This document shows, one piece after another, positions 46,261 through 59,340 of a stretch of 64,000 bases of DNA. Below the pieces are notes generated by a model, which searched no databases, was not told where the DNA came from, and saw nothing but the letters and a program-made list of their open reading frames with translations. The stretch is from assembly GCA_030180135.1 (NCBI GenBank), contig CM058235.1, positions 19,058,720-19,122,719 on the forward strand. The letters run 5' to 3'. The position numbers were made by a program, and so were the translations under genes. The stretch comes from Orychophragmus violaceus. Taxonomy: Eukaryota > Streptophyta > Magnoliopsida > Brassicales > Brassicaceae. Numbering within the stretch: position 1 is the stretch's first letter; every line of letters starts with the position of its first letter.

Positions 46261-47990
46261 TTTTTTATATATATTTGATATTATTTTTCTATATATATTT
46301 GATAAAGCAGTGGGCCATACTATTTTTTTGTTTGCATTTTTCTTTTGGCCGTTCAGATTTATATTCCAAAACCTATGTATTAATTTTCATTTTACTTGAA
46401 TTGTTTATTCAATCATAAAAGGGTGTTTTAAGTAAATTTGTGACATGCTTAAGGGCTAATGAAAATTCAAAATTTGATAGTATGAATAAATTTTCTAGGT
46501 CAAATGATTGTTTTGATGATAACATTAGTTTTTTTTGTTGGTTTTAGATTATTATATTAACTTGACTAACACATAATCTTTATATTAATTGTTAAGTGTT
46601 TTTTGTCTTATATTCACTCTCAAAATGGTTGATTACTAATTTACTATTAATGAAACTAGGTTAATTACTATGTTAAACTTAGTTTATATTGGTAGTTTTG
46701 TTATATATTTTAAAATTTTTCTATGGAGATATAGATAACTTTCGATAATAAAAAAACATGATAAATATGAAAAATTGATTAAGATTTTTTAAAAATTTTA
46801 TTTTGGAGATATATAGAACTTTGAATAAAAATAAAATAAATAAATGAGATGATATATATGAAAATATTTATGAGATTATTAATTTTATTTTAGAGATATA
46901 CATAACCTTCAATAACAACTAAAGATAAGATGATAAATATAAAAATATTTACGAAATTTTTTAAATATTAATAAATATTTTTTTAGATTTTATATATTAA
47001 ATTTGTATTATTTATATAAATTTAAATTTATATATAAATGATAAAATATTTTAATAAGATATTTATAGATTGATTTTTATACATAAAAAATTAAAATAAA
47101 AATTATTTATTATTATTATTTTATTTACAATAAATTATAAAATATCTTATTAAATATAAGAATGTATGTATGTTTAATTATAAATATGTTTATATAGATT
47201 TTTATATTATTATTGTTGTTGTCAAATATATAGATAATTTTAATTTTATAAAATTTATATTTAATAATATTTGTGTTCGTACTAATAATATATAAAACAT
47301 TAGTTTTGATAAATAAATGTTTTTTCTTTTGAATAAACCAAATTTTCATGGTTCGGGGGGATCATTTTAAAAATTTGCCCCAGGGCCTTTGAAATGTTTA
47401 AACCGGCACTATTAATAGGGGTTTGGTTACACTTACAACCACAATGGAAACCAAGAGTACCAGTGGCTAGGGACTCTCTCAGCGGTGGTGAGGCCGTCTC
47501 CGTTTCCGCCGTTGTCCGCCATTAGGTTACTAAGTATCCACCGATAAATCTACTCTGCATCCAATATCTTTTTGAGAAAAATATATATATCCTCCAAATA
47601 TTACTGGGTTTCTTAAAAGCCCATTAAATACTACAAACCCAATTCAGTTATTTCACAATGGTAAGAACTAGGAAACATGGTCCGGTTCTGTTCTAATCCT
47701 CAACTTTGCGGATATCGTAAATAGTAATGTTTTTATTTCATGGGTCTGAAACTTCACTTCTGCAAAATTTGGATGTGTTTAAAATTTTCAAACTATTATC
47801 CTGGACTTGGATTAAGCAAGCTGAAGTCTTGACTAAAGCAAAGATATCATAGAAGTTGATACATTGATACATAACATAACACAATGATATCATAGATTAA
47901 ACACAAACTATTTATTTATTGCTTGAGTAAACAAAAGAGGACTGAAAACTGAATTAAAATGATAAAACCGTAAAGAGAAACGTCTGCTAG
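46261..47990. other. Very AT-rich intergenic sequence
   Basis: 46700-47330 is extremely AT-rich with no gene. Around 47350-47415 a GC-richer stretch (TTGCCCCAGGGCCTTTG) resembles DNA-transposon end sequence but no partner end was confirmed. Confidence 0.45.
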
Positions 47991-47998
47991 GGCTTTCT

Positions 47999-48631
47999 TC
48001 AGTCGCTTAAGCCAAAAATCTCCTCCTCCGATGGCCTCAAAATGAATTTTCTGAGTATCTTGTAGTGCAAGCAAAGGGAACATGAGTTATTCATATCATT
48101 AACGTGGCAGCTTTCTGGCGGCTTCGAAACAGGAACTCCACTCAACGATACCTTCAAATTCTCCCGGACTGAATCCATGGCTGTTGACCCTTCATACTCG
48201 AGCTTGCGGATACTGTTCTCACCTTCATCAAAGTGGGTGTTGCACATCAACAAGACACCGTAGAGGTAGATGGATTCCTGGTGGCCTCCGTCGGCGGCAG
48301 TACGAATGTGTTCCATGCCTTGTACCTGGTCTTCCTCAACAAAGTAGCACAACATACCTTTGATAAAATGCGCGGCGAAGTTGTTGTTGTCCAGACAGTT
48401 CTGGAGTAGCGGCATGTTGTCGTAGGCCTTCAACGGGTTCCGTTCCATCGGGCTGAGGCTGAGTTTCTTGTACACCTTAGGGTTAGCCGATGAAGAACGC
48501 ATGATCTTACACGTACTGACGGCGTTACAGAAATCTTGGGATGAGGTTTCGCCGACTTTTGAAAGGATCTCTCCGAGAAGTTCTTGAGGGAGGGATTGGA
48601 GTCGGGCTGGTTCTTGCTTCTTTGGTTCCAT
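47999..48631 (-). CDS. F-box family protein, single exon (At2g35280-like)
   Basis: Expected substrate-receptor subunit of an SCF ubiquitin ligase. 210 residues. The F-box occupies residues ~11-58 (LQSLPQELLGEILSKVGETS, then VSTCKIMRSSSANPKVYKKL). A following helical region resembles the Sel1-like repeat of this Brassicaceae-expanded subfamily (AAHFIKGMLCYFVEEDQVQG; HIRTAADGGHQESIYLYGVL). A cysteine/histidine cluster near the C-terminus (CHVNDMNNSCSLCLHYK) is typical of the group. The frame is uninterrupted. It has its own TATA box 75 bases upstream. The substrate is unknown; family assignment is by pattern memory. Confidence 0.8.
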   Translation of the reverse strand: MEPKKQEPARLQSLPQELLGEILSKVGETSSQDFCNAVSTCKIMRSSSANPKVYKKLSLSPMERNPLKAYDNMPLLQNCLDNNNFAAHFIKGMLCYFVEEDQVQGMEHIRTAADGGHQESIYLYGVLLMCNTHFDEGENSIRKLEYEGSTAMDSVRENLKVSLSGVPVSKPPESCHVNDMNNSCSLCLHYKILRKFILRPSEEEIFGLSD

Positions 48632-48705
48632 GGTCCTGCGAGTTCTAAGAGAAAACGATGTGTGTTTTTTTTAGAAAGTGTTAGCTGTGATGCTTGCAAC
48701 GTGAT

Positions 48706-48713
48706 CTTATATA
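48706..48713 (-). promoter_or_regulatory. TATA box of the F-box gene
   Basis: Minus-strand TATATAAG, 75 bases before the ATG at 48631, in a suitable position for a short 5' UTR. Confidence 0.6.
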
Positions 48714-48719
48714 GGGATT

Positions 48720-50269
48720 AAGGGGACTTTTGGGTTTCTCTAGCATTTAATTTTTTCGGAGTGCTAAATTAAGTGTAAGAATTGAAGAGAGTATATAACG
48801 TATAGTTTTGCAGAAGTAACGGTTGAGTTTGGCCTCCCTCTAATGATTACTATTCCATAATTACTGGCATTACTATTTCTTGCGAACGGTTCAATTCATT
48901 TATGTGGAAATAATTACGATATGTTCTAAGACTAAGTAAAGGTATGACGACATTTTTTTTTTCGCAAACAGATGTATGTCTTCTATGGTGCTTATCTAAG
49001 GAGGACTAAATTGTATATCCCGACGACAATGTGTCATAGAATTTTATTTATGGTACTATGGAATATAATCGGTAGAGCATTTACAGATCACTGAAACCCA
49101 GAAATATAAATGTTCTTTGTTAAGAGTGGACGAAGACATCCAGTTGGAACGACGTTATTTGTTTTCTTTTTTTAAAATAGCATATCTTTTTGTATGTTTG
49201 GTTAGTGCGTGTGCATGTTTAAGTTTCCAAAACCTTAAAATAAGATGAACTTGTCCAAAGCTTTTCTCCATTTTCACCTTAAAATAATCGGTAGAGAATT
49301 AAACTTTTTTGGTAAATTATGAGGCCCATCTGATATATTTGGTTCCCATTATGTTTACCGATACTCACATAGACGTGTGGAGGATATCAAAGCACATGGC
49401 TTCATCTTGATGGACCAATGTTCGAGCTCTTACTGTCTTAGTCTAATTTTTTTTTGTATCGTATCTTCTTAACCCTATCTACTCTATGTATAAATTGATC
49501 ATGAAATCTGTTTTCACTACGTTTTCTATATGTTTGGACGTATTTACGATAGTTTGGGCTGATTGGCGACTGATAGTTTATCATTATTGGTTAAGGATGA
49601 ATTAGTTCTTCTACCGCACAAATCACATGATATTTTAAATAACCAGTTCAGGCAATCCTAAAAGTCATCTGGACGACCAATTTTTTTTAATTATTATTAT
49701 ACTTAGTTAGGATTTAGGAAAGGTTTGGGCCTAGGTCATAATCTCTTTTTGGCTGGGAACAGCCTTTGCTAATTCCTTATGATATATCATATATATAGTG
49801 TAAAACTGTAAATTATATTTCTCACCAAGAATTGACCGAGGAGTCCAACAATCATCGACCAAAAATTGACAGACGGTATTCTCCTAATTATAGTTTAGTT
49901 GGCTCAACAATCTAAAGGGTTAAAAAGAAATAAAAGTTGAAAAACATTTATGTATTCTTTTTGTTTTATACACGTAACAGCTCAGAAAATAAGAATTTAT
50001 TGCATTGAGTATATATTTTTTTTTAAAGATATAACAGTTTTATATCTTTCTAAAAGTGCATGTAATTTTATATCTTTTTGTAAGTTTTAGTGTTAAAAAG
50101 ATAAATGTACCCCTATATACGAGAATAGTGTTTTAAAAGTGACAGATAGATGTCACACGCCCAGTTCCTTTACGGATAGATGTCACACGGCACAGTTTTC
50201 CTAACTATCCTTCCCTCTTTTTTTGGATGGACACAAATAGGTGTCATACACCACATTTCACATAAATCA
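48720..50269. other. Intergenic sequence
   Basis: No gene found. At 50140-50190 a short direct repeat (GATAGATGTCACACG) occurs twice. Confidence 0.4.
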
Positions 50270-50930
50270 TAGATAGTTTTGTTTTTAAAGATAATACTCC
50301 AATAAACTATATGTGAAAATAGATAACAAACCATGAATACATGTATGTCCGTCCATATGTAGAAGGTATTAGCATTGTCAAGTTTGGTTATCCATGAAGA
50401 GCGTCCAACAAGATATTATTGGTCTTTAGTTTTGTTTTTGAAATTAATACACCAATGAATTATATGTGAAGATAGATACTAAGTAGGTAACAAACCACGA
50501 ATACATATATGTCCGTCCATATGTGGATCGAAGGTATTAGCATTGTCAAGTTTGGTTATCTATGAAGAGCATACAACAAGATATTATTGGTATTTAGTTT
50601 TGTTTTTGAAGATAATACTCCAATTAATTATATGTGAAGATAGATACTAAGTAGGTAACAAACCATAGGTACATGTATGTCCGTCCATATGTGGAAGGTA
50701 TTAGCATTATCAAGTTTGGTTATCCATGAGGAGCGTACAACAAGATATTATTGGTCTTTAGTTTTGTTTTTGAAGATAATATTCCAATGAATTATATGTG
50801 AAGATATATAGAATAGGTAACAAACCATAGATACATGTATGTCCGTCCATACGTGGAAGATATTAGCATAGTCAAGTTTGGTTATCCATGAGAAGCGTTC
50901 AGCATGTGATATGATCGTGGTAGTATTCAC
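50270..50930. repeat. Tandem array, about four units with period ~161-169 bp
   Basis: The anchor phrase ATGTCCGTCCATA appears four times in near-identical contexts (units beginning AACAAACCA at about 50327, 50490, 50659 and 50820). The units also share CAAGATATTATTGG and TTTAGTTTTGTTTTTGAA. Unit length is satellite-like, but the array is short. Confidence 0.82.
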
Positions 50931-51500
50931 GAATGGCTGAGATTGTGGACACCTACTCTAAACTATCCATTTGAAACTTCCGTAATAAGTCCGATTTTGA
51001 TTTCTTTTTTTTTTGAATTCCGGTACATCGGCCGATTTTATCTCCATTCAGCCGGGTTATATTGTCGGAAACCTCCCCTCCGACAATCTATCAACCTTTA
51101 AAAATGAAGATGGAATTAATATAAAGTAAAAAAGAAAGAGTGGAGGGGAAAAAAAAAAGAAAGAAGGATAGTTAGAAAAGAGAAAATCTATCCATTCGGA
51201 TAGTTAGTCGCAGATAGGTTATCGGGGATAAGGCAAAATTGTCTAAAAGTTAAAAAGATAAAATACATGCAATTGACCCCAAAAAATAGTCTAAATATTC
51301 TCTTAATTATAATATATATATATATATCAAGGCACTAAACAATACTATTAACTTATTAAGTGATGCACAAATGAATTGTTGTCCATAAAACCGCTGCTAT
51401 TATATATTATTATTAGTATGATTTGTCGGCAACATGTGGACACAATATTTTAATAATTAATATTTAACTAAATTTTGATTTTTTTTTTCAAAACAGCAAT
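50931..51500. other. Intergenic sequence left of the LINE
   Basis: Includes a 14-base TA run at about 51311-51326. No gene seen. Confidence 0.45.
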
Positions 51501-51559
51501 TAGTATTTTTTCTAATCTTTTTTTTTGTCGACCATCTTTTATTAAACATAGAAAGTTAC

Positions 51560-54500
51560 AATGTTCAAAGCATAATTTTACATCCAAGTTACAACATAGT
51601 TTTGCATCTTAATTCTAGCATTTTTGGCTAACTTGTCCGCTTCAGTGTTTATCTTTCTAGGGATGAACTTATAAGGATCCTTCTTCAAAGAACCAATATC
51701 ATCCAAATGATTTGAATGATACGGTCCTTAACGTGACATGCTCTGTTATTTCTTGAGTAATGCTCCATCTTGCCAAACAGCTCAGAGGAATCTCCACAAA
51801 AAGTTATGCTGTTGTAATTCAAACGTTTCATTTGCAACATAGCTTCCTTTAGAGCAATTGCTTCAGCCTCTAAAACTGTTTCAGTAGCTTCTATCGATGC
51901 TGACCCTTGGATGATCTGCTGGCCTTTTGAATCATAGAGGATCCATGCTATTCCGGCTCTGCTTTGATCATCTATCCAAGATGCATCTGAGCAACAATAA
52001 TAATCAGAGCTATTATCGAAAATATCTGTGAATTTGCTAGGAAGTTTTCTATTACTGGGATTTGAGATGCAGATTTCACTTTTAGAGTTAGCTAAAGCTT
52101 CATTCCAGAGTTGGAAATCCATATAAGCTTGATTCAAAATATCAGGGATTGCCCATCTCTTAGCTTTAAAGATTATATCATTCCTAGCTTTCCATATTCT
52201 CCACACTAGAAAAGCAAATATATGCTCCCTATTCTTCTCCTTACCTCTTTTGTCAATATCTAAGAGATATCTTAGGTAGTCTAAGACAGTTTGATATTGA
52301 GGGAGCTGACCTTGTTGCAGCAATGAGGAGAGTTCCCAAACTTCTTTTGTTACTCGGCACTCAAACAGCATATGGATGACTGTTTCTTTAGCCTCACCAC
52401 AGAAGTTGCATTCTGGTGGAACTTTAATCCTTCTCTGTAAGAAAGCATCAGCAACCGGTATTGCATTATGTACCACCTTCCACCAAAAATGCTTGATTCG
52501 AGGAGGGATTGATAAATTCCAGATAGCTTTACTGATTTTATTAATTTCATTTACCTCCACTGTGTTATCTTCTGCTGGCTTTGTTAACTGGTGGTATCCT
52601 GATTTAACAGAGTATTCTCCATCCCTTGTATATATCCATGAGGGGGAGTCCTCAACATTAGATAATCGAGGCCTGATTCTGTTGATCAAGGGAATATCCT
52701 GTGGTTGGATAAGACTGCATAACTTGGTGTGGGACCAATTTGAAGAGCCTTCTCTGAATAGTCCTGAAACAGTAAGATCATTAAACTCCTCATTCAAAAG
52801 ATAAGCAGGTCTAGGTGGGTTATCAAGCCACTGGCCTTTCCCAATTCTAATGAGACTACCATTTCCAACCCTCCACTTTAAACCCTGCTTAATAAGACTT
52901 ATACCCTGGTGAATGCTTCTCCAGGCATGACTAGGACGTCTTCCTATACTAGCATCAAGAAAAGAGGACTTACTGAAGTATTTGGCTCTCAATACACGAG
53001 CTATGAGTGATTCAGGATTCTTCAAAATCCTCCATGATTGTTTGGCCACCATAGCCAGGTTAAACTTACTTAGGTCTTTAAACCCCATCCCACCGTATTG
53101 CTTTAATTGAGTTAACTTCTTCCAGGATATCCAAGGAATCTTATTCTTTTGCTTCTCTGCAGACCACCAGAATCTTCTGATATACCCTGTGATTTGATTT
53201 ATTAGTCTCTTTGGAAGAATAAAGCATGACATACAATAAGTAGGAAGTGCAGTTGCAACTGATTTAATTAACACTTCCTTTCCAGCAGGAGATAATAATC
53301 TAGAGTACCAATTTTCAAGTCTTCTTTGTACCCTTTGCGCTAGAAACGAGAATATATCATTCTTATTTCTTCATATAGCTTCTGGCAATCCCAAATACCT
53401 ACCAAACCCTCCTACTTTTTCTATACCAGAACATTCTACTATCTTCTTCTTAACATCTTCTGGTGTACTCTTACCAAAAAGAATTGCTGACTTCTGAAAA
53501 TTAACATATTGTCCAGATGCTTCAGCATATTCCTTGAGGATTTCCAGCAGCTTATTACATTCTGTCTCAGTGGCTTTACAAAACAAAAGGGAATCATCAG
53601 CAAAAAACATGTGAGAGATTGAAGGACCGTTTCTGGTAGCCTTAAATCCATGGATCCTCTTATATCTCATCGCATCTTTCAAGGCAGCAGAAAGTCCTTC
53701 TGTACAAATTAAGTATAAATAGGGTGAAATGGGATCACCTTGGCGGAGCCCTCTAGTTGGATATATTTTCCGAGAAGGAGATCCATTGATTAGTACTGAG
53801 TATGTGACAGTAGTCACACATTTCATCACCCACTTGCACCATTTATCTGCAAAACCAAGTTTCCTTAGAATTGAATCGAGGTAAGCCCATTCTACTTTAT
53901 CAAACGCCTTTGCTATATCAAGCTTGAGAGCCATATAGGGAGTAGATATCTTCTTAGTGGTTAGAGAATGAATGAGCTCATGAGTTACAATCACATTATC
54001 TGTGATAAGCCTTCCCGGAATAAAAGCAGATTGTGTATCTGATATAATCCCATTTAGCCAAGGTTTGAGCCTCTCAGCCAAGATTTTAGATATTAGCTTG
54101 TATGCTATATTACTTAGACTGATAGGCCTAAAGTCTTTCATATTCGTAGGGGATTCAATCTTAGGGACTAAACATATGTGAGTATGATTTATTTCCGGGT
54201 CTAAATAGCAAGTATCAAAAAAGAGTTTAATGTAATTGATCACACCTTCCTTTATGACATTCCAATGGAATTTATAGAAGCCTGCATTGAAGCCATCCGG
54301 TCCTGGGGACTTGTCAATGTTCATTTGTGTCAAAGCATGGTATATCTCCTCTTCAGTCACTGGACTTATAAGCTTCTGATTAACTTCATCAGTTACACAC
54401 GGCTGGACATGTTGAAGAATAGCTTCCATGTTTGTGCTGCAAGTAGAAGAGTATAAGTCAGTAAAGTACTTCATTATAATCTCTTGAATTTCCTTTTCCG

Positions 54501-55656
54501 AAGTCTTTATACAGCCATCATCATTTTGAATGGAAGTAATGCGGTTATGACTTCTTCTTTGCTTAGTTTTTGCATGAAAATACTTAGTGTTCTTATCTCC
54601 AGCTTGGAGCTGTAGCATCCTACTCTTAGTTCTCCAGTATTCTTCTTCATTACGGTATTCAACTTGCAGACAACTTTTAATTGAAGAAACATAAGAGTAA
54701 TCTATAGGATAAGAATCATACGCTTTTTGGAGGGCTTCCTGCAGTTCCCTTATCTTTTTAGAAGAGTTGTAGGTAGTAGCTGATTTCCATCTCGATAAAC
54801 CATGCCTACATCTCTTCAAAGCTTCATTAAATTTCTGAGGTGGAAGCTGGTTGCATCTATCTCTCCATGTTGCAGCAACAGTTGAATGCATGTCCTTATT
54901 GTTTCTCCACCTATTATCATATCTAAAGAGCTTGAATCCCTTCCATTTTCCATCATCAGTAACCACTAGAAGGGGGCGGTGATCTGACCCCTGCCAATTC
55001 AGTAGCTCAGCCCAAGCTTTTGGAAACAGTTCATGCCAGTCCGCTGTTGCTACTGCTCTGTCCAGCCTTGTTTTAATAGTTCCATTTGATCTATTACCTA
55101 TCCAAGAATAAACTCCTCCATAAGTTTTGATTTCATGCAGACCAGCAATACTCAACATACGTCTAAAGCCAGAGAAATGCCATTCAGGATACTCATTACC
55201 ACCTAGCTTCTCTGAGTTATCCTTTATTTCATTGAAACCCCCTAAGACCATCCTTGGTTTTCCTTGAAATAGGCCAGCCAAAGACATATTAGCCATACGA
55301 TGCCAGAGTTGTTGACGTGGTTTCCTCCGAGGATGTCCATAGACATACGTCAGGTAAAAGTATGAAGATCCTTCCGTTATACACAGATCAGAATAGTGAA
55401 GTGTTGGTCTGTTGAGAAAATTACACTTCACATGCTCCCGCCAAAAGATAGCTAATCCTCCACTTAGCCCATCAGGAGAGAGTAAAAATTGATGGGGAAA
55501 TTGGAGATCTATGCCGAGTTGCTGAACATAACTATCCTTATTTTTTGTTTCTATGAGGAACAAGACATCAACCTTATACCTACGGATGATGTCTCTTAGA
55601 TAAGGAATTGTCAGGGGGTTCCTCAAACCCTGACAGTTCCAATGCAATATCCTCAT
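51560..55656 (-). pseudogene. LINE ORF2: endonuclease, reverse transcriptase, RNase H
   Basis: It begins about MRILHWNCQGLRNPLTIPYL (55656) with the APE-type endonuclease (GGFNEIKDNSEKLGG; WQGSDHRPLL). RT follows: RPISLSNIAYKLISKILAER, LKLDIAKAFDKVEW, and FADDSLLF (active site, near 53615). A zinc-binding RT-linked domain follows (PPECNFCGEAKETVIHMLFEC), then a plant RNase H (DASWIDDQSRAGIAWILYDS). A TGA at about 53368 splits it in frame. A frameshift near 51713 removes the natural C-terminus, which continues in the next frame (FIPRKINTEADKLAKNARIK). Catalytic residues are intact. Confidence 0.87.
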
Positions 55657-56838
55657 GGATGCTCTGGTGGCTTCGGGTTGCCACCTCCCCTGTGCCTCGA
55701 TGTTTGTTTTTGGAGTGTGAAGATGTCTTTTGTCTTGTAGTAGAGACTTCATCCGTAGTGTCTACCGAAAGAGCTTTGCGCTTGGTACCCCTGTCTTGTT
55801 GTGGATTGGATGAGAACCCAGGTATAGGGATATGAGGGTCAATGGAGTCAGGAAACATGGGAGTAGGTAGTGGGATGTTGAAATCCGCTCCTACAGAACC
55901 AGTAGGAAGTATGTTTTCTGACACCTCCATATTCACATTTGATGCTACATTTTCCCCCATGGTATCATCATGATCATCTTGAGGTTGGTTATTAGCAGGT
56001 TGAGGTGCTGGAGTAATATGATGAGGCTCTTCTTCTGATTGAATTTCAAGATGTGGATCTCTATGAATGCGAGAAGGGCCAGGATCAGTGGGGTATTGAT
56101 GGGGCCTAGGTAATAGTTGGTCAGGCATAGAAGTGTCAGAGCGTTCTGGCTGTTGCCCTGCTTGGTGATAAACTTGTCCCTCATAGTCACAAACAGCTTC
56201 ACTGTGTGAGAGAGCACCACACCTAAAGCAGAACTTTCTCAGCTTCTTGTATACGAATCTGACCATGACTGACTCCCCAGGCTCAAAATCAATATAGCGG
56301 ATAAAGGTCAGCCGAGCATCAGATGAACGAGTGATTCTAACCCATACTTCACTTTCAGCCGAGGCAATAGCTTCCAGGATGTGAATATCAATAATATGAC
56401 CAAGAGGCTCAGCTACTTCAGAAATAATTGGTTTTGAGCGAAAATCCTCTGGGATGTGTAAGATTTTGACCCATAAGGATATCTTTGTAAGAAAATCAGG
56501 TTCATACCTCCGGGTCCATCGGTCAATGGTTACCATCCAATTGTTACAGTGCCATGGCTCATTCTCCAGTACGTTCATGAGATGATGCTCTGCCTTAAAG
56601 AAAAATTGGACAGTGCCGTCGTTGTTTATGCGGCTAGTCACTTTATCCTCCAGTTTCCAGGCTTTGGGGAGTAGAATCTTGATGTCCAAGGGTTTTTGTT
56701 GAGACGGATTAAGCGGTAGCGCATAAAGGCTGAGTCGATGATTCGCAATTCGAGATTGTCGGGCTTCATCCGAGATCGGTTGAGAGGTTCGATTTTCACC
56801 TCCCAGACTGAGATTCTACATCGCTTCCCAAACATCAT
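55580..56838 (-). pseudogene. LINE ORF1: DUF4283 RNA-binding protein with zinc knuckle
   Basis: From MDDVWEAM (about 56842) a TAG follows immediately, then the frame runs open to 55580. The DUF4283 domain is visible (EPWHCNNWMVTIDRWTRRYE; ISLWVKILHIPEDFRSKPII), then a CCHC-type knuckle (FCFRCGALSHSEAVC) and a disordered proline/glutamine-rich tail. It overlaps the ORF2 start by about 75 bp. ORF1 proteins of plant LINEs coat the element RNA. One stop codon disables it. Confidence 0.83.
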
Positions 56839-57439
56839 CCATGATGCAGAAACAGAGAGAAACTTGGGGATCTTGTATATGAGAATCGGAAGTTAGGTCC
56901 GGTAGCAGCGCCGGAAGAGCGGCCCACACAACGGCGGGAGAATGGACACCGAAGAAAAGGTCGGTGAGAGACGACGGTGGTAGAAGGTGGTGGAAGGTTG
57001 TAGAAATCGCCTTAATTTTCGCCAATTTTTAGGCTAAGTTGCATGAAATCAGAAGTTACCTAGTATTTTTTCTAATCTTATTTGCTTTAAATTGTTATTA
57101 TACTATAATTCCTATATTTATATTAATTAGCTAGAAACTTCATTATGTATCACTCTTTTAAAAAAAAAAACTTCATTATGTATCACACCTCCAATTTCTA
57201 CTACCCACCAATTAAATCTATTATAATAAAACAACAATTTGATTATTTTTTCTTACTAATAATCATTTAAGGAAACATATTACTCACCAACCGACTATTG
57301 AGGTTGCACTAATCATGATCTATGATTTTAAAATCTGTAAAAGAATAGAAACAACTCGAACTGTTTTATTAAATTTGTTGGAAATAAGTTATAGATTTCC
57401 ATCAAATAATAAACCTATGAAGAGTTGCCCGAAACTTTC

Positions 57440-57520
57440 CAATCATAGTTGTAAGATCAAAATCACCTAGAATAATCCAACTTTTCTCCTTCAATTTATC
57501 TGCAACATCTTCCATAAATT
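57440..57520 (-). pseudogene. Possible LINE endonuclease fragment
   Basis: Minus-strand translation EDVADKLKEKSWIILGDFD resembles the W-x-x-x-GDFN box of LINE-type endonucleases. Very short and unsupported outside this box. Confidence 0.3.
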
Positions 57521-58174
57521 ATCTTGCTATTGAAAGATCGATTTTATCACCCTTTCAAAAAAGCGAAACATATTTGAGATATATTTGAGAGTTTATATCA
57601 ACACTAACAATCAACTATAATTTGTTGAATATATTTTAAAAAGAATAAAGAATTTAATCACTTACTTGTTCATCTGCCAATATGAGATTCAAAGTCTCAT
57701 TATGTTTTTTTATTATTGACAGACATCCTTAAGATCTTAACCTCATCTCTGGCCCGACTAATATAAGGTGTTGAAACATGCAAAGCATATAAAATAAATT
57801 ACTTTCTGAAGCCATAACTCTGATTATAATTTAATTAAATTTGAGGAATTGTCAATCGTTCTGAAACTATAAAAACAACAAAAATGATATTAGTTTATCA
57901 TTACCAACAATTTAAACGATTTATATCAATAATACAAATAAAAAACTAAGCATATAAATACCTTTTCATCAACCAGAACCATCTGTATTGATTTTGTTTT
58001 TTTTAAGAGAAAGAATTCTAACCCTAACTCTCCATTGAAAAGAAATAGGTTTGGCTTCACATAGAGAAACCAAAGAAGCTTTTGTTTAAACCTAGACAGT
58101 GTTTGGAAAAAAACAAATCGTGTATATGTGCCAATGCTGAAGATTGTAAAGATTTTTGTTTGGTATTAAGAGAG

Positions 58175-58176
<2 letters not shown>

Positions 58177-58205
<29 letters not shown>
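58177..58205. repeat. TA microsatellite
   Basis: 29 bases of alternating AT. ORFs crossing it on both strands are artefacts. Confidence 0.9.
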
Positions 58206-58211
<6 letters not shown>

Positions 58212-58266
58212 CAAACCTTAACATATCACATGTGGGTATATTTGTAGTTATCATATTAAATAATAA

Positions 58267-58300
58267 CTAGACTCTGATCTGCGCTTAGCGCGAATATTTT
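58267..58300 (-). mobile_element. Helitron 3' terminus, element extends right by an unknown length
   Basis: On the minus strand a hairpin GCGC-TAA-GCGC (58281-58291) is followed 10 bases later by CTAG (58270-58267) and then T, the Helitron 3' signature. The 5' TC end to the right was not located; the AT-rich 58300-59340 may be its body. Confidence 0.5.
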
Positions 58301-59340
58301 TTTACTATTAAGATCAGATTTGTAAATATTTTGAACAATAATTTTTTCTTTGTAAAAGTTTTGGAGAATAATTGTCAATTCTAACATACAATTCAGTGTT
58401 TTTGTAGCAAGTTAATATTTTGTTTAGGTTTTCTAGTTTATATTTGTTTAAGCTTATTTTTTTAACCGTGGTTTATTTGTATTACATATTTATAAAATTG
58501 TTTTTTAAATATCATCAATTTGTTTTTCTTTATTTTTAATAATATTATTTGATTTTGAGATTTTTATTTTGGTTTATCGTCGTATATAACTTGATTATTA
58601 TGATTTCTAAATAAAAAAATTATCTTGTGGTTGAATAATATTATTATTTTTTTGTTTCAGTTTTTCAAAATAAAAATATTTTATATTTATAGTTTTATAA
58701 TGAAGAATCATATTACTATATCGAATTTATATAAAGTCATAGTTAAATTATAGTATATATATATATATATATATGTAGATATAGAAAAAAATATTAACAA
58801 TACATGGTTACATTTATTGTAATAGAATAAATAAAATATAATATATTATTTTATAAAATTGATTATAAATATTATTATTTAGTTTAAACTATTATTTCAA
58901 TATTATATAATAATTTATTAATTTTAATGATTATATAATTTATAAAATAATTATGTATTAAATTATATAAGTATATGTACCAATTGATTTAGTAACTTAA
59001 TTATGCTTGATTTTATTTCTATAAATCAAATTTTAGTTAATAATAATTTATAATATGTATTTTAATATTAATTTCAAAATTAATTATTATTTTTACTAAT
59101 TTTTGAAAAAGATTTTTGTTAGATATGATTAAAATAGAAAAAGGAAAACAAAAGATATTATAAGATATTATGAATAAATCAAATATAAATTGTTTTACAG
59201 TTTTACCCTTAATGAAGGATACAATTCCTAATAAAATTAAGGGCAAATTTCGGAAACAACATTTATGTACCATGGTCAATATCATGTTTTAATAGGTAAG
59301 ATATTAACAACTCTCTAGTTTATCATTTAATGGGTATGTG
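58301..59340. other. Very AT-rich sequence, possibly Helitron interior
   Basis: No gene recognised. A second TA run occurs at about 58757-58773. Confidence 0.4.

Larger units (their letters stand above)
51520..57060 (-). mobile_element. Near-complete L1-type LINE with 19-bp target duplication
   Basis: Target duplication TAGTATTTTTTCTAATCTT is exact at 51501-51519 and 57061-57079. Minus-strand 5' UTR, ORF1, ORF2 and a short A tail (A9 at about 51519-51527) are all present, so it is full length at about 5.5 kb. Damage is light: one nonsense codon in ORF1 (TAG near 56818), one in ORF2 (TGA at about 53368) and a frameshift near 51713. The exact duplication and few lesions point to a recent insertion. 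Confidence 0.9.
57080..58266. other. AT-rich intergenic sequence
   Basis: Nothing convincing except the weak LINE scrap at 57440-57520 and the TA microsatellite at 58177-58205. Confidence 0.4.

Noticed and set aside
47125..47349. 74-codon lysine/isoleucine/asparagine-rich ORF
   Set aside because: Pure product of extremely AT-rich DNA; no motif.
50270..50930. Array considered as CRISPR or as tRNA cluster
   Set aside because: Units are ~165 bp, nearly identical throughout, with no repeat/spacer structure and no tRNA arms.
52376..52804. 142-codon plus-strand ORF in the LINE
   Set aside because: Antisense to the well-supported ORF2 zinc-binding/RNase H region.
58057..58270. ORFs containing IYIYIYIY on both strands
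   Set aside because: They run across the TA microsatellite; no coding support.
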